Both the position numbers and the translations under genes were made by a program. The notes beneath the pieces were generated by a model that worked only from the letters and a program-made list of their open reading frames with translations, did not search any database and had not been told where the DNA came from. 48,437 nucleotides of DNA from Gammaproteobacteria bacterium (GTDB lineage Bacteria; Pseudomonadota; Gammaproteobacteria; SZUA-140), in contig JAKISP010000029.1 of the NCBI GenBank assembly GCA_021648525.1, positions 1-48,437 on the forward strand, given 5' to 3'. The number at the start of each line of letters is the position of its first letter. Positions within the stretch are counted from its first letter, which is position 1. This document shows, in pieces, positions 1 through 13,300 of this stretch.

Positions 1-2
1 CC

Positions 3-290
3 AGTGGCCTGTTTCGTTTATCGGTCGTTGGCGGGCAAGGCAGACGCGCCACAATTCATTTTGTGAGAACAGGCAATAATCAGCTCATTGAATACATGAC
101 CTATACACTGGAAAATTGCCTGATCAGCGATTACTTAATCTATGACAGTGAATTCAATCAGGTGCCCCACGAAAAGCTACAGCTAAGCTACAGCTCATTG
201 TTAATCAGTAATATTGTGCGCGGTGCCAATAACCAGCTATTGGAGACACAACGGTGTGGTTATCACCTGGTGACAGCGACTAGCCTGTAA
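3..290 (+). CDS. hcp: Hcp-family T6SS tube protein, 5' end cut by window edge
   Basis: Only the C-terminal ~95 residues lie in the window; the frame is open back to base 3, so the start is outside. Hcp forms the hexameric inner tube that a type VI secretion machine ejects. The assignment rests on direct similarity to the complete Hcp at 15647-16132: both share the run IHFV.TG.N..L.E..TY.LENC.[IV]S, then P.E...LSYS, and end in an aromatic 'RxGY/RFGY' strand. It differs clearly in sequence from that copy, so it is a divergent paralogue, not a recent duplicate. A possible hairpin follows the stop. The complete gene and its start cannot be judged from here. Confidence 0.85.
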   Translation, partial: SGLFRLSVVGGQGRRATIHFVRTGNNQLIEYMTYTLENCLISDYLIYDSEFNQVPHEKLQLSYSSLLISNIVRGANNQLLETQRCGYHLVTATSL

Positions 291-297
291 GTTTTAT

Positions 298-325
298 GCC
301 CCGGGGTGAGGGGCGGTGCTTTTTT
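298..325 (+). terminator. Possible rho-independent terminator after the partial hcp
   Basis: A GCCCC/GGGGC stem (298-302 with 310-314, 7-nt loop) starts 7 bases after the hcp stop. A run of six T follows at 320-325. The five-base gap between stem and T-run makes it a weak candidate. Confidence 0.4.
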
Positions 326-493
326 CGATGGTTGTGACGTTGTGCTTATGCGGAAAATCGGCGCTGAGTCCCCGGGGTTAAGCCGCTATCACATCGCCCT
401 GGCAGGGGTATGCCACCGTGGTTGTTTTTTGTGGGAAATGGTTTGATTGTGCTAGAGTTGCTTTTAATTTAGCGTTCACTACAAGGAAATACG

Positions 494-1321
494 ATGGCTC
501 CGTTAACTCTGTCCGGGCGCTTAAGCGCACTGCCGATGACCCTGCTGGCACTGATGGTGCTGGTGCTGCCTGGGTGTTTTCATAATGATGATGACCCCGT
601 GCCGGTCCCGGTCCCAATCCCTAATGCTGATCCGGTTGGTTATTACGACGATGATGGTTATGCCGATGTGATGTTGGCTGGCGATGAAGCTCCTAGTGCC
701 ACCATCGAGGACCTTCAAGGGATGGTGTACAACGGGCAGTTGATGATGTTCAGTGAATCAGCAAACCTGACCTATGTCGGCACCTTTACCGTCAGCGGCA
801 ATGATATCAGCGGCAGCGTGACGGTGTATGAAGCGGACGAGATGACACAGGAAAATGTCCCATTCACGGGTTTGATCACGCAGGGGGCCAACATCAGCGG
901 TACCTTGGCTGGCACCGGGGTCGCCAACGGCACCTTTAAGCTGGAATATGCAGCGGATAATGGGCCGGTGAATATGGAGATGCTGGTCTCGGCCTGGGAA
1001 CCGGTCACTAGTCCGCCGGTCATCTCTTTTGTGAGGGTGAATGACAATGCGTTGCCCGACCCTAATTTTAATTCTGCTACTTCAGGTACTGGTCTTTTTA
1101 GTAATTGCGGCTTTAATGGCCGCATTAAGCCGCTGGTGGGTATACACCTCTATTCCGTTACGGTCACCGTGGACAGTTGTTCACCGGGGACTATTGATGT
1201 CCAGACGGTTCCGCTCTATACCGGGCTGGTCAGTGTGCGCAGTGATGTGGACCCCGTTCGAATGACCGTGATCCTGACAAACGGGGCGTATGATTTCAGT
1301 GGTGAATATAGAGCGTTATAA
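494..1321 (+). CDS. Predicted lipoprotein encoded directly upstream of the TPS exoprotein
   Basis: A 275-residue protein with a lipoprotein signal: a hydrophobic stretch (about residues 10-25) ends in the lipobox LPGC, with the lipidated Cys near residue 28. Asp residues follow the Cys, then a Val/Pro-rich linker (VPVPVPIP). The remaining ~220 residues read as beta-rich, Gly/Thr/Val-rich sequence with repeated strand patterns (e.g. GTFTVSGNDISGSVTVYEAD) and two C-terminal cysteines. No family is recognised. The ATG at 494 has a good ribosome site (AAGGAAA, about 4 nt upstream). The stop lies 13 nt before the preferred start of the giant exoprotein, or the genes overlap by 32 nt if that gene starts at 1290. 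Translational coupling and a shared function with the TPS pair are therefore plausible, but this is inference. Confidence 0.75.
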   Translation: MAPLTLSGRLSALPMTLLALMVLVLPGCFHNDDDPVPVPVPIPNADPVGYYDDDGYADVMLAGDEAPSATIEDLQGMVYNGQLMMFSESANLTYVGTFTVSGNDISGSVTVYEADEMTQENVPFTGLITQGANISGTLAGTGVANGTFKLEYAADNGPVNMEMLVSAWEPVTSPPVISFVRVNDNALPDPNFNSATSGTGLFSNCGFNGRIKPLVGIHLYSVTVTVDSCSPGTIDVQTVPLYTGLVSVRSDVDPVRMTVILTNGAYDFSGEYRAL

Positions 1322-1334
1322 TTGGCAAGACGGG

Positions 1335-4300
1335 ATGAATATGCAAGTTAATATGGCAGCAGCCACCGCCGACCAGGCGCGCTATTTGATGCGGCGGAGA
1401 GCTGCGCTGCGTTGTGCGCTGTGGTTGGCGGCTGGCATTGTGACCCTGCCGTCGGCGATTGCCGGGCCGGACGGCGGCCAGGTGGTGGGCGGCAGTGGCA
1501 GCATCAGCCAATCCGGTGCCAATACCACCATCAATCAAACCACACAAAATATGGCGATTGACTGGCAGAGCTATAACGTCAACGTGAATGAGCGGGTGCA
1601 GTACATCCAGCCCAATGCATCGTCTGTTTCTCTCAATCGTATTTTGAGCCAGAACGGCTCCACCATTGCCGGGCGCATCGATGCCAATGGCCAGGTGATT
1701 CTGGTCAACCCCAACGGCATCTTCTTCACCCCCACGTCAATCATTAATGTGGGCGGCATTATCGCCTCAGGGCTGGATATTCAGCCCGCTGATTTTATGA
1801 ATGGCAATTACATTTTTGATGAAGTGCTGGGTACCGATGGCACCGTGATCAACAGTGGTATAATCAATGCTTCGCTGGGTGGCAACGTGGCATTGATCGG
1901 CAAACAGGTCAAAAATGACGGGCTGATTTCAGCCAACCTCGGCACGGTGACACTGGCGGCCGGTAAACAAGCGGTTTTAACCTTTGATCAAGGTGGTTTG
2001 CTGGGCGTCCGTGTTAGCAAGGAAATTTTACAGGACGAACTCGGTGTAGATCCAGCAGTACTAAACAGTGGCGAGATAAACGCCGAGGGCGGACGTGTGT
2101 TATTAACCGCCAGCATTAGCCGGGATGTTTTTTCCCGTGCCGTGAATACTGGCGGACTGGAGTCGGCCACCAGCGTGGTGGTGCATGACGATGGCAGCTT
2201 TACCCTGGGTGGGGGTGCCGATGTGATCAATACCGGTCGTATCGATACCTCAACGATTGAACAATATATGGCGGCCGATGCGCAAAACGTCGGGCGGATT
2301 ATCCTGATCGGTGAAAATGTCACCAGTAGCGGTGAACTGCTCGCCAATGCTGAAAACGGCAATGGCGGTGAGATTGAACTGCATGCCCAGAATACCACCC
2401 TACTAACAGAAAACAGCATCACCTCGGCACGCTCAGAAACAAACGGGCAGGGCGGTGTGGTAAAAGTACTGGGTGACAACGTCGGTTTGTTTGATCAGTC
2501 AGTCGTTGACGCATCCGGCGCCAACGGCGGTGGAGAAATATTAATCGGCGGTGACCAGGAAGGCAACAATGCGCTGATCCCCAACGCGGAATTTATCTAC
2601 CTGTCAGAAGCGAGCCGGGTGTTTGCCGACGCACTGGATAACGGCAATGGTGGCAAACTTATCACCTTCGCCGCCAATACCGCCAGAATCTATGGCGAGC
2701 TGTTTGCGCGCGGTGGCATCAATGGCGGCGATGGCGGCTTTATCGAGACCTCTGGTCTGGTCGGTTTTCAGATCATCGGCTCGCCCGATGCGTCTTCCCC
2801 CCAGGGCGAGGCGGGCAGCTGGCTGATCGACCCCTATAACATCACGGTGACGGGTGCGGCGAACAATGTGACAACAGGCTCTCCCTTTACCGCGATGGGC
2901 GAGAATGCCACCCTCCGCGCGTTTGATATCAGCAATGCTTTAGTGGGTGGTGTTGATGTGATTATCCGTACACGGGGCGGGGCCGGGCCGGGCAATGGCG
3001 ATATTACCTTTGCGGCAGATGGTGATATCGATTACGACGGCAGTGGCTCACGCACGCTGACTGTGGATGCCGCTGGTGATATCACCTTTGAAGCGGGCAG
3101 TGAAATTGTTGACAGGCAGCAAGATAACAACCCCGGCAATCCAGACCGTCTGAATATGGTGCTGGAAGCCGATGGAGCCGTAATTGTTGAAACTGCGGGT
3201 AATGGTGAGGCTGCGGCATCAATTATAACCGAAGGCGGCTCATTTACCGTGGGCAGTGCCGCTGATCCGGTGGCCAGCTTCACCAACAACGGCACGGTCG
3301 ATACCTCGGGCGCCTTTAATCAGGACGGTGGCGATATCACCATTAACACCGCCGGCGCAGTGATCTCAACCGGCTTAAATGCAAATGGTGGCAATACCGG
3401 TCTGTCCAACAACGCTGCCACTGACCGGGCGGGCAGAGCTGGCGGTAACGTGACGATCAATGCCGGGTCTGTTTCGATAACCGGTCTGGTTAGTACCAAT
3501 GGTAGTGCTGGCAGGTATGATACTAATCGTGGTGGTGACAATGGTCAAAATGGCGGGAACGGTGGGTTTGTTAGTATTACAGCCTTAACCGGTGATATTA
3601 GCGTGAATGCGATTGATACCTCTGGTGGTGTAGCCGCAGGTGATTATGATGGCACTATAGATAATGGCACTACAGATACAGGTAACGGTGGCGATGCGGG
3701 CGCCATTACCTTGACTGTCGGGGCAGCATCCACCATCAATCTGACGGGTGATTTAACCGCAACCGGTGCACGTGGTTATATTGACGGCAGTACTGGCAGC
3801 CACGGTGCCGGTAACACCATTGCGCTGAATGGCGACGTTGTATTGCTTTCCGATGTGACGATTAACGCTGCCGGTGCGACCGACACCACGGTGGATACGC
3901 CCGGCAGTTTTGGCGATGTGACGTTTGCGGGCACGATTGCGGGCGATGCCGATCGAGATAACGATTTAACGGTCATGGCCAATGCGATTAATTTCTTGGG
4001 CGCGATAGCGGATGCGAGCATCCGCCTGGGTGATATCGTGCTGAATGCCACGGGTGCGATTGATGCCACCAACGATACGATCATGGCCAACACCTTTACC
4101 GTCAACCAGGCCAGTAGCTTTACCGCTGGCACCATCAATACCGCGAATGCTAGCGGCACTGGCGGTAACATTTCGATCACCGCCGATCAGATCACATTGA
4201 ATGACGACCTCAATGCCAGCGGTACGACGGATGGAATGGTCGATTTAAACTTAAGCACTGCAGGCAGTGTTACCCTCGCACGCACCACCGACTTTACCTC

Positions 4301-7300
4301 AAATGTAATACTCACCGGTAGCGCTGGCACCGATACCCTCAATGCCGCCAACCGCGACAACAACTGGGTGATCAACGGATCCGATTCAACATTAAACGGC
4401 AACAATTTCACCTTTAATGGCATCGAAAACCTGATCGGCAACAATGGCCGTGATGACTTCACGATCGGCAACACCGGCAGCGCCGCCCAGATCGATGGTG
4501 GTGCTGGCAGCGGCCTCAACACCCTCACCGGACGCGATACCGCCACGACCTGGACACTCTCCCCGACAGAAAGTAGCCTGGCTGATAGCAACACCTATGT
4601 CGGTGAATTTTCTAACATCGACACCCTCAACGGCGGCGATGCCGTGGACACCTTTGATATCAGCCGCGATTTTACTGGCATCATCAATGGTGGCCTGGCA
4701 ACGGTGGGTGACATCTTTAACTTCCTGGCTGGATTGAGCGGTATTGATTATACCGGCATCATCAATGCGGGTGACGGTGATGACCGCTTTAATATTGAAG
4801 GCACTAACATCGCCTTCAACAATGCACTCAATGGTGGTGGCGGCAATGACATCCTGGTGGCCGCGAATGAAGCGAACTTCTGGTCAATCACCAATGCCGA
4901 TAGCGGGACGATCTATGCAGAAAGTGCGCTCGACACCCGCCGCATTGCTTTTAACAACATTGAACACCTCGAAGGTGGCACGGTTGAAGACACCTTTAAT
5001 ATCGGTGCCGATATCACCGGCTCAATTGCCGGCAATGAAGGCAATGACACCTTCAACCTGACCTCCAATGTCACGGGAACGATTAATGGTAATGCTGATA
5101 ATGACACCTTTAACCTGAACACCACAGTGGGCACGCAATTAAACGGCGATACCGGAAACGACACCTTAACTGTGCTGGCCGATAATGTGTCAGCGACGTT
5201 TGCGGGTGGTGACGGCGGCACTGATATCGATACCGTCGCGGGCTATGATTCAGCCAATACTAATGTCTGGACCATCGACTCGAATGGTGGCGGCAACCTG
5301 GTCAATGGCCTCGGCATCATCACCTTTTCTGAAACCGAAAACGTCACGGGTGGCACAGGCGTTGATGACTTTACGCTTACCAGCGCCGGTGAGATCGCCA
5401 GGATTGATGGTGGCGGTGGCATCGACACCCTCACGGCGCGTGACGCCGCCAATACCTGGACACTCTCCAGTACCGTCACCCAACTGGCAGTCACGGCGGG
5501 CAACCGCTATGTTGATCTGATTGAACGGATCGAAACCCTCACCGGCGGCAATGATGTCGACATCTTTGATATCAGCCGCGATTTTGTCGGCACGATTAAC
5601 GGTGGCGACAATAATGATGAATTTAATATCAACACCAACGTGAGTGCAGAGATCAACGGCGGTCGCGGCAATGATATTTTTAATGTCACGACAAGCACCA
5701 GCGGACAATTGAATGGCGGCGATGACAATGACGTTTTAAATGTACTGGCTGACAATATCATCCTTAACTTCTTTGGTGGTGATGGCGGTACTACTAATGT
5801 CGATACCGTGAACGGCTTTGATTCGCCACAGACTAATATCTGGAACATTGACTCGACCGCCAGCGGCACCCTGCAAAATAGCACTGCAACAAACATTGTT
5901 TTCTCGGGCACTGAAAACCTGGTCGGTGGCACCGGCGATGATGACTTTACGATCAGCGCATCCGGCACAATGGCCTCGATTGATGGGGGTGATGGAACCG
6001 GCATCGATACCCTGACGGCACGCAATGTTAACAACACCTGGACCATCGCTAATGGGGCTAACACCCTCGCGCTCACCAGCAGCGGCGTCTATCTGAATAA
6101 TTTTTCTAACTTTGAAATCCTGACCGGAGGCGGCGCGGCCGATATTTTCAATATTAATGCCGACTTTACTGGCACCATCAATGGTGACCCACTCGCCGGC
6201 CTCGGCGAAGATGTCTTTAATATCAACTCAGCGAGCGGCTTTAGCGGCACCGCCAATGGCATGGGCGGCGTGGATGACTTTAATATTGTTCAGGCGATGG
6301 CAGGCACCCTCAATGGCGATGGCGGCGATGACCGCTTCACCGTACTTCAGACCGGCCTCACCACCATTAACCAGCTCAATGGCGGCACCAGCGCTGAAAC
6401 GAACGGCGACACCCTGACCGCAGCCGATGCCGCCAACTACTGGCTCATTAATGGTAACGCCAGCGGCAGCCTCTATACCAGTGCCAACGACCGCACCAAC
6501 AGCAATGCCGAACAGTTGAACTTCAATGAATTTGAAACGATTATCGGTGGCAGTGCCGCCGATGACTTCCTGGTCGATGGCAGTGGTTCTATGCAGAATA
6601 TTGATGGCGCGGCGGGTGTGAATCAACTCACCGCGCGCAACAGCGCCAATGAATGGGCCGTGAATGGCGTTAATTCGGGTGGACTCTATGTGGATAACAA
6701 CGCCGCCGGTGTGGGCACCGCCTATGTTAACAACTTCGTTAATGTACAGAACTTAGTGGGTGGCAGCGGCACGGACCGCTTTGTGATGGGCGCTACGGGC
6801 GTTATCGCTAGCCTTGACGGTGGCAGCGGTGATAACACCCTGGTGGCGCGACAGGGCGTTGTTAATATCTGGAACTTCCTCACCGATATCAGTGGCTCCC
6901 TCACCCAGACCGGCCAGGCCTCAACATACGTCAACGCCTTTAACAACATGAAAAGTTATGTGGGTGGTGGCGTAGGTAATGAATGGGCTGACTTCTCTGG
7001 TGCTGGCACCGTGAATGTGAACGTCGACAACTATTTTGGTTTTACTGGCGTCATCGGCAACAACACCAGCAGCAACTTATATGGCCAGAATGATACCAAC
7101 ACCCCCAATGAATGGTTAGTGACCGCGGTCACGAACCAGGGTGGTGTGCAGACTGACGGCCAGAATGATGGCACGTTTAGCAATGGCAACACCACGACCG
7201 CGTTACGCTTTATCGACTTCAATAACCTGATAGGCGGCGACGGCGTTGACAACTTTGTGATCGACACCACGGGCAGCATCGCACAGATCGATGGTGGCAC

Positions 7301-10300
7301 CGGCGCCGACACCCTCACCGCACGTGATGTTGACAACACCTGGACCCTTGCCGCCACGAATAGCCTCGCCGCCACCAGTGGTGGTCCCGCCTATGTAGGC
7401 ACCTTTAGCAACCTTGAAACCCTGACCGGTGGTGGCGCGGCCGATACGTTCAATATCAATACCGACTTTACTGGCACCATCAATGGTGACCCACTCGCCG
7501 GCCTCGGCGAAGATGTCTTTAATATCAACTCAGCGAACGGCTTTAGCGGCACCGCCAATGGCGTTGGCGGCGCGGATGACTTTAATATTGTTCAGGCGAT
7601 GGCAGGCACCCTCAATGGCGGGGACGGCAACGACACCTTCGGCATTAACGCCAATGTAACGGGCACCCTCAATGGCGATGGCGGCGATGACCGCTTCACC
7701 CTGCTTCAGACCGGCCTCACCACCATTAACCAACTCAATGGCGGCACCAGCAATGAAACGAACGGCGACACCCTGACCGCAGCCGATGCCGCCAACTACT
7801 GGCTCATTAATGGTAACGCCAGCGGCAGCCTCTATACCAGTGCCAACGACCGCACCAACAGCAATGCGGAACAACTGAGCTTTAATGAATTTGAAACGAT
7901 TATCGGTGGCAGTGCCGCCGATGACTTCCTGGTCGATAACAGTGGCACCATTCAACAGATTGATGGCGCGGCGGGTGTGAATCAACTCACCGCGCGCAAC
8001 AGCGCCAATGAATGGGCCGTGAATGGCGTTAATTCGGGTGGACTCTATGTGGATAACAACGCTGCCGGTGTGGGCACCGCCTATGTTAACAACTTCGTTA
8101 ATGTACAGAACTTAGTGGGTGGCAGCGGCACGGACCGCTTTGTGATGGGCGCTACGGGCGTTATCGCTAGCCTTGACGGTGGCAGCGGCGACAACACCCT
8201 GGTGGCGCGACAGGGCGTTGTTAATATCTGGAACTTCCTCACCGATATCAGTGGCTCCCTCACCCAGACCGGCCAGGCCTCAAGATACGTCAACGCCTTT
8301 AACAACATGAAAAGTTATGTGGGTGGTGGTGCGGGTAATGAATGGGCTGACTTCTCTGGTGCTGGCACCGTGAATGTGAATGTCGACAACTATTTTGGTT
8401 TTACTGGCGTCATCGGCAATAACACCAACAGTAACCTATATGGCCAGAATGATACCAACACCCCCAATGAATGGTTAGTGACCGCGGTCACGAACCAGGG
8501 CGGTGTGCAGACTGACGGTCAGAATGATGGCACGTTTAGCAATGGCAACACCACGACCGCGTTACGCTTTATCGATTTCAATAACTTGATGGGCGGCGAC
8601 GGTGTTGACAACTTTGTGATCGCCTCAACGGGCTCCGTCTCACAGATTGATGGCGGTACGGGAGCTGACACCCTTACCGCACGTGATGGCACCAACAGCT
8701 GGACCCTTGCCGCCACGAATAGCCTCGCCGTCAGTGGTGGCGCCACCTATGTTGGCACCTTTAACAACCTTGAAACCCTGATCGGTGGCAGTGACGTGGA
8801 TATCTTTACCCTCGACGCCATCAACTTTACCGGCTTGATCAACGGCGGCGCTGGCAACGACCGCCTCACCATCACCGCCGCCGGTGACCGCACCATCGAA
8901 CTGGGCAACCGCATCAACAACAACCAGAATGTTGTCCAGATTGAAGACATCAGCGCCAACGCCGCCGTGACCAATGAACTGATCGGCGACCGCACGGCCA
9001 CCACTAACAACTGGACCATCAGCGGCGCCCGCAATGGTGACGTCTCCGATGGCACCACGACGACGGTTTATAACAACATCGACCAGCTCACCGGTGGCGC
9101 GAATACCGACAACTTTGACCTCGCCACGAATGCCTATGCCGGCATCATCAATGGCGGTGATGGGATTGATCAACTGACCATCTCAGCCAATGGCAACCAG
9201 ATCGTTGAGATCGGTAATCGAAGCAATGGCAATATCAATGTATTCCAGCTTGAAACCCTTATCGCAAACCAGGCCTCCACCATCAATGAACTGATCGGCG
9301 ACAGTGATGCCACCGTATCCAGCTGGACCATCAATGGCCCTGATACCGGTACGCTGGATGATGGCACCAACACGCTCAGCTTCAGCAACTTTACCGACCT
9401 GACTGGCACCGGCGGCACTGATAACGTCTCGATCACGGGCGATGTGACCGCCGGCCTCACGGGCGTGATTGATGGCATGGGCGGCAATGATAACCTGACG
9501 ATCACGGCGAGCGGTGACCGTACCATTGAAATTGGCAATCGAAATGGAGGAGCGCTAGCGAATGGTCGTCAATACATCGATCAACTCGAAACCCTCACCG
9601 CCAACGCAGCCAGCAGCAACACCCTGATCAGCGACAGCGCGGCCACCACCAGTAACTGGACCATCAGCGGCGCCCGCAGTGGTAACGTCACTGACGGCAC
9701 CACCAGCACCGCGTTCAGCAATGTGGACAACGTCACCGGCGGCGCGGCCATCGATAACGTCACCCTTACGGCCACCGACTTCGCTGGCCTGATCGCAGGC
9801 GGCGCGGGTCTCGACAGCCTCACCATCACGGCTGCCGGCAACCGCACCATCGAACTGGGCAACCGGGTGAATGCCAACCAGAATATTTTCCAGATCGAAA
9901 CCCTCACCGCCAACGCCGCCGTGACCAATGAACTGATCGGTGATGGCACTGCCACCAATGGCTGGACCATCAACGGCGTTCGCAATGGTGACGTCTCCGA
10001 TGGCACCACCAATACGGCTTACAACAACATCGACCAGGTAACGGGTGGTGCGAGTACCGACAACTTTGAGCTGGCCACGAATGCCTATGCCGGCATCATC
10101 AATGGGGGTGGCGGGATTGATCAACTGACTATTTTAGCCAGTGGCAACCAGATCGTTGAGATCGGTAATCGGAGCAACAGCAATATCAATGTATTCCAGC
10201 TTGAAACCCTTATCGCAAACCAGGCCGCCACCATCAATGAACTGATCGGCGACAGCACCGCCACCACATCCAGCTGGACGATCAATGGCAACAATGCAGG

Positions 10301-13300
10301 CGTACTGAATGATGGCACCAACAATCTCAGCTTCAGCAACTTTACCGACCTGACCGGCACCGGTGGCACTGATAATTTCTCGATCACGGGCGATGCCACC
10401 GCCGGCCTCACTGGGGTGATTGATGGAATGGGTGGCAATGATCGCCTGACGATCACGGCGAGCGGTGACCGCACGGTTGAAATCGGCAATCGAAGTGGTG
10501 GCGCGCTGATGAATGACCGTCAAACTGTCTATCGACTCGAAACGATCACCGCCAATAGTGCGGATACGAATGAACTGATCAGTGACAGAGCAGCCGGTGC
10601 CAATGCCTGGCGGGTGACATCGACCGACCTGGGTACCGTCACGGGTAGCATTTCCCCGGTGTCATTTAATAACTTCGCGACGTTGACCGAAGGGAGTTTA
10701 TCGGGAGATTTTATTATCGAAGCGGATGCGGGTGTGAATGTGATCAACGGCGGGGCGGGTAATGACACCTTTACATTATTCGGCAGTGTCCAGACCCTTA
10801 ACGCGGGTGATGGCAACGACGTGATCACCTTAAACACCGGCAGTGCTGTATTGACCCTTAACGCGGGTGATGGCAATGACACCATCACCGCCAATGCGGG
10901 CGCCTCGGCTGGCACCGTCAATGGCGATGATGGCGAAGACCGCTTTTTCATTCGCGCTGATTTAGCCGCCGCTATTTTCAACGGCGGCGCGGATGACGAC
11001 TATTTCTCGGTGGAAAGCTCAACCGCCAGCGCACTCTTTATTTCAGATGTCGCATTAAATGGCGATGGCGGTAGTGACACCTTCGAAGTGGGAGAACTGA
11101 CCACCTCAGCCCCTCAGGAATCGACACTGACAATCGTTGGCGGCGAAGACATTGACAATACCGACAACGACTCCCTCGGCTCCACCGTGGCGGGTTTCGA
11201 ACTCACACTAGGCGACAGTGGCTCGGTTGCGGGCGTCACCGCGACGGAGATCGAAGTCGTATCGGCCATCAATGGGATACTCAATGCGCGAGATAACACC
11301 ACCACCAGCTGGAACATTAACGGCCTGAATGCAGGGACTATCTCAGACATCGGCACGGGCGGTAGCGCCGCTGAAAGCCTCGCCTTCACCGGCTTTGTCG
11401 CGTTAAACGGCGGCAATGGCATCGATATTTTCAATGTCAACACCAATGGCTCGATTGAAGGCACGATCACCGGTGGCGGCAACCAGGACACACTGAATAT
11501 CGACCTCACTGGCCGCACCGAATCGGGACAAATTGACTTCAATGGCGGCAACGCTAACGACACCATCACCCTGAACGGCACCGCGCTGAATGAAACCTAC
11601 ACCCCCAGGATCAACGCAGGCGCAACGGACCAACTGGCATACGTGCTAGATGGCGCGACATTTGAAGTCAATTACGCTGCCGTTGACAGCGTCACCAGCA
11701 ATGTGATCGCCACCGATTTAACGATCAACAATGGCACCGCCGCTGATACGATTACCCTCGGTGCCCGTGTATTTGCAGCCAGCACGAGTGTGGCTAACGT
11801 GAATTATCAAATAGCAGATAAAACGAATATCACGGTGCGTGCATTAGGATTAAGCAACCTCAATTTGAGCGACAGCATACTCCTGACTAATGGTGACCTG
11901 ACGATAACGGCTAATGCCATCAATGATACGCGTGTCGATACAACAGCCTCCCTAATCACTGCCAATCGCCTGGTACTGGACAATGTTAACCAGGCGGGTA
12001 GTGAATCAAACCGGTTGATGACGGATGTGAATGAACTCAGCGTGATCAACCACAGCGGCGAGATTTTTATTGTAGAACAGGACACCACCACGCAAAATGG
12101 GATTGAACTGATCGAGATCAGCAACGCAACCGGCGTGATTGACATCGAGACAATCACGGGGCCCATCACCAGCACAGCGAACTTGCAGACCAGTGGCGCA
12201 CTCAATCTGACTGCTGCCGACGACATTACGCTATCGGGCGACAACCAGTTCGCGGCAGTCACACTGACCTCAGCCGCTAATATTACATTAGCTGGCAACA
12301 ACCAGATATCAGGTGCCTTAACCCTCAATGGAGAAACGGTTAACGTGAACAACCGCACCGCAACCAACCTTGCCAGCGTGAACGCGGCCGACCTGACGAT
12401 CACCTCACTGGGTGACATTATCGGCTCCGGTGCGATCGTGGTGAGCAACAACAACGCCACCGCACTCGCCCGACTCACCTCAACCACCGGCAGCATCACC
12501 CTGAATAACAGCGGCAATAACGTTGACGTGGTGAACCTGCAGGCCGCCAATGATGCGAGCCTGACGGAATCGGGAAGCCTGACGATTAGCGACACCACGG
12601 TGGGTGGCGCACTGAACGTCACTGCGAATGGTAACCTGACGGTGGGGTCACTCACTGCCAACATGATCACACTGGATTCGGCTACCGGCGCGATCATCGA
12701 CGGGGCGAGTAACCTGAAGGCCGGCACGGTGACCCTCACTGCCGCCCGCGGGATTGGTGGTGGCACGGTAAGCCATGTGAGTGGCAGCGAAGGGTTTGAC
12801 AACCTCGACCCCAGCGGCGCGATTAATACGCAAACGGCCAACCTGAGTGCGATCAATACCACCTCAGGCACCGTCAATATTGATAACGAGGGCGCACTGA
12901 ACGTACGTGACCTGCGTAACCGAGGTGATATTATCCTGAGAAACTTCGGCGACATATTGTTACAGGCGACACAGGGCAATGGGGCATCGACGGGTGCGAT
13001 TGATGCCAACTATGGTGGCAACATCACCTCTTCGGTATACGCTGGTAGCGTGGTGATCCTGAATGAAAGTGGCAACTCGGTGAGAACGGCGGGCTTTGGA
13101 CTGAGCGAAGCGGATATCACGGCGGAGAGTCTCTTTGTGAACAGCGTGACGGACTTTGGAGAGCAAGGACAGCCGATTAGACTGCGGGTCAATGACCAAT
13201 TTACGTTGATTGGTAGTCGTGGTGCGGTGATATCGATAGGCGCTGACCCACGTAATACCACCACGAGTGCTGATTTAGTTGAAGGCGATGCGACCAGTGG

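Noticed and set aside
11807-13009. 400-codon open frame on the minus strand opposite tpsA, and many similar shorter ones
   Set aside because: It lies entirely within the well-supported tpsA frame, has low-complexity hydrophobic content typical of antisense reading of Gly/Asn/Thr repeats, and shows no domain.
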